Part shown: positions 62,048 to 64,000 of the stretch, one piece after another
Position numbering within the stretch: position 1 is the stretch's first letter
Layout: each line of letters begins with the position of its first letter
Source of the DNA: Hymenobacter sp. HSC-4F20
Lineage (GTDB): Bacteria > Bacteroidota > Bacteroidia > Cytophagales > Hymenobacteraceae
Direction of reading: 5' to 3'
Assembly: GCF_019599275.1 (NCBI RefSeq)
Contig: NZ_JAHZTD010000005.1
Coordinates: 1 to 64,000, forward strand
DNA length: 64,000 bases
Notes under the pieces: generated by a model
Database searches by the model: none
Told to the model about the DNA's origin: nothing
Seen by the model: the letters and a program-made list of their open reading frames with translations, nothing else
Position numbers and translations under genes: made by a program

Positions 62048-63199
62048 ATGGCTATGACTACCCCCGAGGATTCTTCTGCTCTTTCCGGTGCCCCACAGCC
62101 AACGTCTCGCTGGCGCCAGGCCGCGGCAGCCCTGGAGCGCGCCGCCCGGGTGCCCCTGGCTGGCGCCGACGCCCTGTACCGGCTGGGGCGGGAAAACCTG
62201 CACTTCACGCTGCCCGTCCTCAACGGGGCCTTCGGCGACCAGCTAGCGGCCCGCCACGACCGGCGCGCCATCCGGATGAGCTTCCGCCGCTACAAGGCCG
62301 ATGTGCCCGTAGCCGACCTTCATGTAACCGCGGCACCCCCTGGAAAACCACGCAAAACAGTGGTGTTTCTGCACGGACTCATGGGCGACGAAATTATCTG
62401 GCAAACCGGCACGGGCTCGGAGGACATTCGCTTTGGGCCGCGGTTGCAGCGGGAGCTAGGCGTGCACTGCCTGTACGTGCGGTACAACTCCGGCCTGCAC
62501 ATCTCCGAAAATGGCCGCCTGCTCCACCAGTTGCTAACCGATTTGGTCCAGACGTTTCCGGCCGCCGTGGGCGAGCTAGTGCTGGTAGGCCACAGCATGG
62601 GCGGGCTGGTGATTCGCTCGGCGGGCTACTATGCCGGGCAGGAAGCCACGAAAGCCGCAACTCCTACCCCCGTAACGGCAGGCAACTCTTCCTCCGAAAC
62701 CTCCGCCTGGCTTCCTCGCCTGCGCGACGTGTTTCTGCTGGGCGTACCCAACGACGGCTCGTTTCTGGAGCAGAACAGCCACCTCACCTCCCTGATTCTG
62801 CGCAAAATCAACCTGTGGCCTACCCGCGCCATCAGCGGGCTGATTGACAAGCGCAGCAACGGTATCAAGGATTTGCGCTTGGCCCGGCTGGTGGACGAAG
62901 ACTGGCAGAACGAGCACGCCGACGACCTGTTTCCGCCCCGGACGGTAGTGCCGCCCTTGCCGGGAGTGCGCTACCATGTGCTGGTGGGCTCTCTGCTGAA
63001 AACTGCCAGCTCGGTCCTGCATGAGTACTTCGGCGACGGGTTGGTGGGCGGTGGCAGTGCCCGGGGCCGCATCTTCCAGGACCCCGCCTCCCCGCCCGAC
63101 CTGCTTATTACTACCCAGGTGTACTCCCAGCTGCACCACGGCACCCTGCTCAGCAGCCCCGAGGTGTACCAGTACCTGCGCGAGCGGGTGGCCGAATAA
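62048..63199 (+). CDS. Alpha/beta hydrolase, lipase/PGAP1-like
   Basis: A 383-aa hydrolase. The nucleophile elbow GHSMGG is near residue 180 and the oxyanion-side motif VVFLHGLMGDE near 105. A later GVPNDGSF and the C-terminal HHGTLLSSPEVYQYL, with a likely catalytic His, complete a lipase- or PGAP1-like pattern. No signal peptide or membrane segment was seen. ATG 62048 is used because upstream sequence overlaps the preceding terminator. Substrate unknown. A gene for a flavin reductase follows after about 50 bases. Confidence 0.85.
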   Translation: MAMTTPEDSSALSGAPQPTSRWRQAAAALERAARVPLAGADALYRLGRENLHFTLPVLNGAFGDQLAARHDRRAIRMSFRRYKADVPVADLHVTAAPPGKPRKTVVFLHGLMGDEIIWQTGTGSEDIRFGPRLQRELGVHCLYVRYNSGLHISENGRLLHQLLTDLVQTFPAAVGELVLVGHSMGGLVIRSAGYYAGQEATKAATPTPVTAGNSSSETSAWLPRLRDVFLLGVPNDGSFLEQNSHLTSLILRKINLWPTRAISGLIDKRSNGIKDLRLARLVDEDWQNEHADDLFPPRTVVPPLPGVRYHVLVGSLLKTASSVLHEYFGDGLVGGGSARGRIFQDPASPPDLLITTQVYSQLHHGTLLSSPEVYQYLRERVAE

Positions 63200-63250
63200 C
63201 CTGCTTTTTGTGCGCGGCGTACTGCCTGCGTAGCCTTACCCGACCTTCGT

Positions 63251-64000
63251 GTGACGCAGCCTCTCCTTATTCGCCGCATTGTTGAGGAAATTCCGGAAGT
63301 GAAAACCTTCTGGCTGGAGCCCAGCCGGCCCCTACCCTACCAGGCCGGCCAATACCTCACTTTGCTGCAGCCTCGCTACCCCGAGCTGCGGCGCTCCTAT
63401 TCCATGTCCTCTACCCCCGGCCTTGACGCCGGACTGGCCATTACCGTGCGGCGGGTGGCCAACGGCTTGTTTTCGCGGTGGCTGATTGACGAAGCGCAGG
63501 TAGGCGACGAGCTGCTGACGACCGGCGCCGGGGGCCTGTTTACGCTGCCCGACCCTAACCAGCTCCCCTACGAGCAGGTACTACTGTTTGCGGCCGGCAG
63601 CGGCATTACGCCAGTGTACTCTCTCCTGAAGGAAGTGCTTTACCATCAGCCTACGGTGCGGGTGCTGTTGGTGTATAGCAACCGCACGGTGGCCGCAACC
63701 ATCTTTGGGACCGAGCTGCGCCAGCTGGCCGCGCAGTTTCCGGGCCGCTTTGCGCTGGAGCTGCTCTACAGCGACCATCCGAACCTGGCCCGTGCCCGGC
63801 TCTACAAAGACCTGCTGGTGCAGCTCGTGCGCCAGCACGCCACTACTACCCCCGACCGGATGCTGGCCTTTAGCTGCGGCCCCGGCGAGTACATGCGCAT
63901 GTGTGGCTACGGCCTGCACGCCGCCGGCCTGCCCCCTACACGAATCCGGCGCGAGAATTTCGTGCTGCCCCCGCCCCTCAAGCGCGCCCTACCACCCGAT
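63251..64000 (+). CDS. Ferredoxin-NAD(P) reductase-type flavoprotein, partial (cut at window end)
   Basis: The first 250 codons of a reductase; the frame is open to the last base. GTG at 63251 starts MTQPLLIRRIVEE. The FAD-binding domain has RSYSMSS (48-54), the NAD(P) domain has GSGITP (116-121) and the CGPGEYM motif near 214. The layout is that of PaaE/Hmp-like reductases, which usually carry a C-terminal 2Fe-2S ferredoxin domain; that part would lie beyond the window. Adjacent to the alpha/beta hydrolase gene, with about 50 bases between them. No cut site or frameshift seen. Confidence 0.85.
   Translation, partial: MTQPLLIRRIVEEIPEVKTFWLEPSRPLPYQAGQYLTLLQPRYPELRRSYSMSSTPGLDAGLAITVRRVANGLFSRWLIDEAQVGDELLTTGAGGLFTLPDPNQLPYEQVLLFAAGSGITPVYSLLKEVLYHQPTVRVLLVYSNRTVAATIFGTELRQLAAQFPGRFALELLYSDHPNLARARLYKDLLVQLVRQHATTTPDRMLAFSCGPGEYMRMCGYGLHAAGLPPTRIRRENFVLPPPLKRALPPD

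Overview
The window looks like a chromosomal stretch of a GC-rich member of Bacteroidota, most likely Cytophagales and close to Hymenobacter. This rests on five proteins ending in type IX secretion (T9SS) sorting domains, a SusC/SusD pair, TonB receptors with carboxypeptidase-like N-terminal domains, promoters of the TTG-N19-TAnnTTTG type and the absence of clear Shine-Dalgarno sites. The genus is an inference from style, not from a marker gene. No phage, insertion sequence, CRISPR array or rRNA was seen. There is one tRNA, tRNA-Leu(UAG).

Layout. 1-9.5 kb is a housekeeping block: purA, a STAS regulator and a Fur-family repressor in one overlapping minus-strand operon, a RelA/SpoT alarmone enzyme, tRNA-Leu, trigger factor, clpP, clpX and a small AT-rich STAS-like gene. 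9.5-16 kb holds lpxB, queD, a permease and binding-protein pair of an ABC importer without its ATPase, hldD and a flavoprotein. 16-19 kb is a divergent pair of predicted secreted proteins, a metallophosphoesterase and a CotH-family kinase, both with T9SS tails. 19-31 kb has small-molecule enzymes (MDR reductase, DCC thiol protein, Dph6-like PP-loop enzyme), small lipoproteins, a DUF885 lipoprotein, a T9SS cargo protein, an SDR reductase and an exported superoxide dismutase. 30.4-35.6 kb is a probable metal or siderophore uptake locus (Cys-rich membrane protein, TonB receptor, PepSY membrane protein, lipoprotein). 35.8-48.5 kb holds a PhoD-like phosphatase, a NagZ/beta-lactamase fusion, an S8 protease carrying both SLH repeats and a T9SS tail, a thioredoxin/DUF3738 protein, an acyl-CoA ligase, a DUF2059 protein and a NagX-like acyltransferase. 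48.9-55 kb is a SusC/SusD/lipoprotein operon. 55-64 kb has a GHL10 glycosidase-like protein, a VanX dipeptidase, a decayed gene, two small disordered proteins, a membrane protein and a rhomboid protease that share an N-terminal module, another T9SS protein, an alpha/beta hydrolase and the start of a flavin reductase cut by the window end.

How it fits together. Much of the content serves the envelope: lipid A and heptose synthesis (lpxB, hldD), peptidoglycan recycling and trimming (NagZ fusion, VanX, possibly GHL10), nutrient import through the outer membrane (SusCD, TonB/PepSY) and secreted T9SS enzymes. Four intergenic palindromic elements with related tips (a GTCA core, most often GTCATnnCGAG-like) are scattered between 30 and 47 kb. 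The heptamer GGGGTAG/CTACCCC recurs on both strands and in all reading frames. I found no clear defence or biosynthetic cluster. The best candidates for something new are the divergent secreted kinase/phosphatase pair, the SLH-T9SS protease, the paired N-terminal module next to the rhomboid, and the palindrome family.
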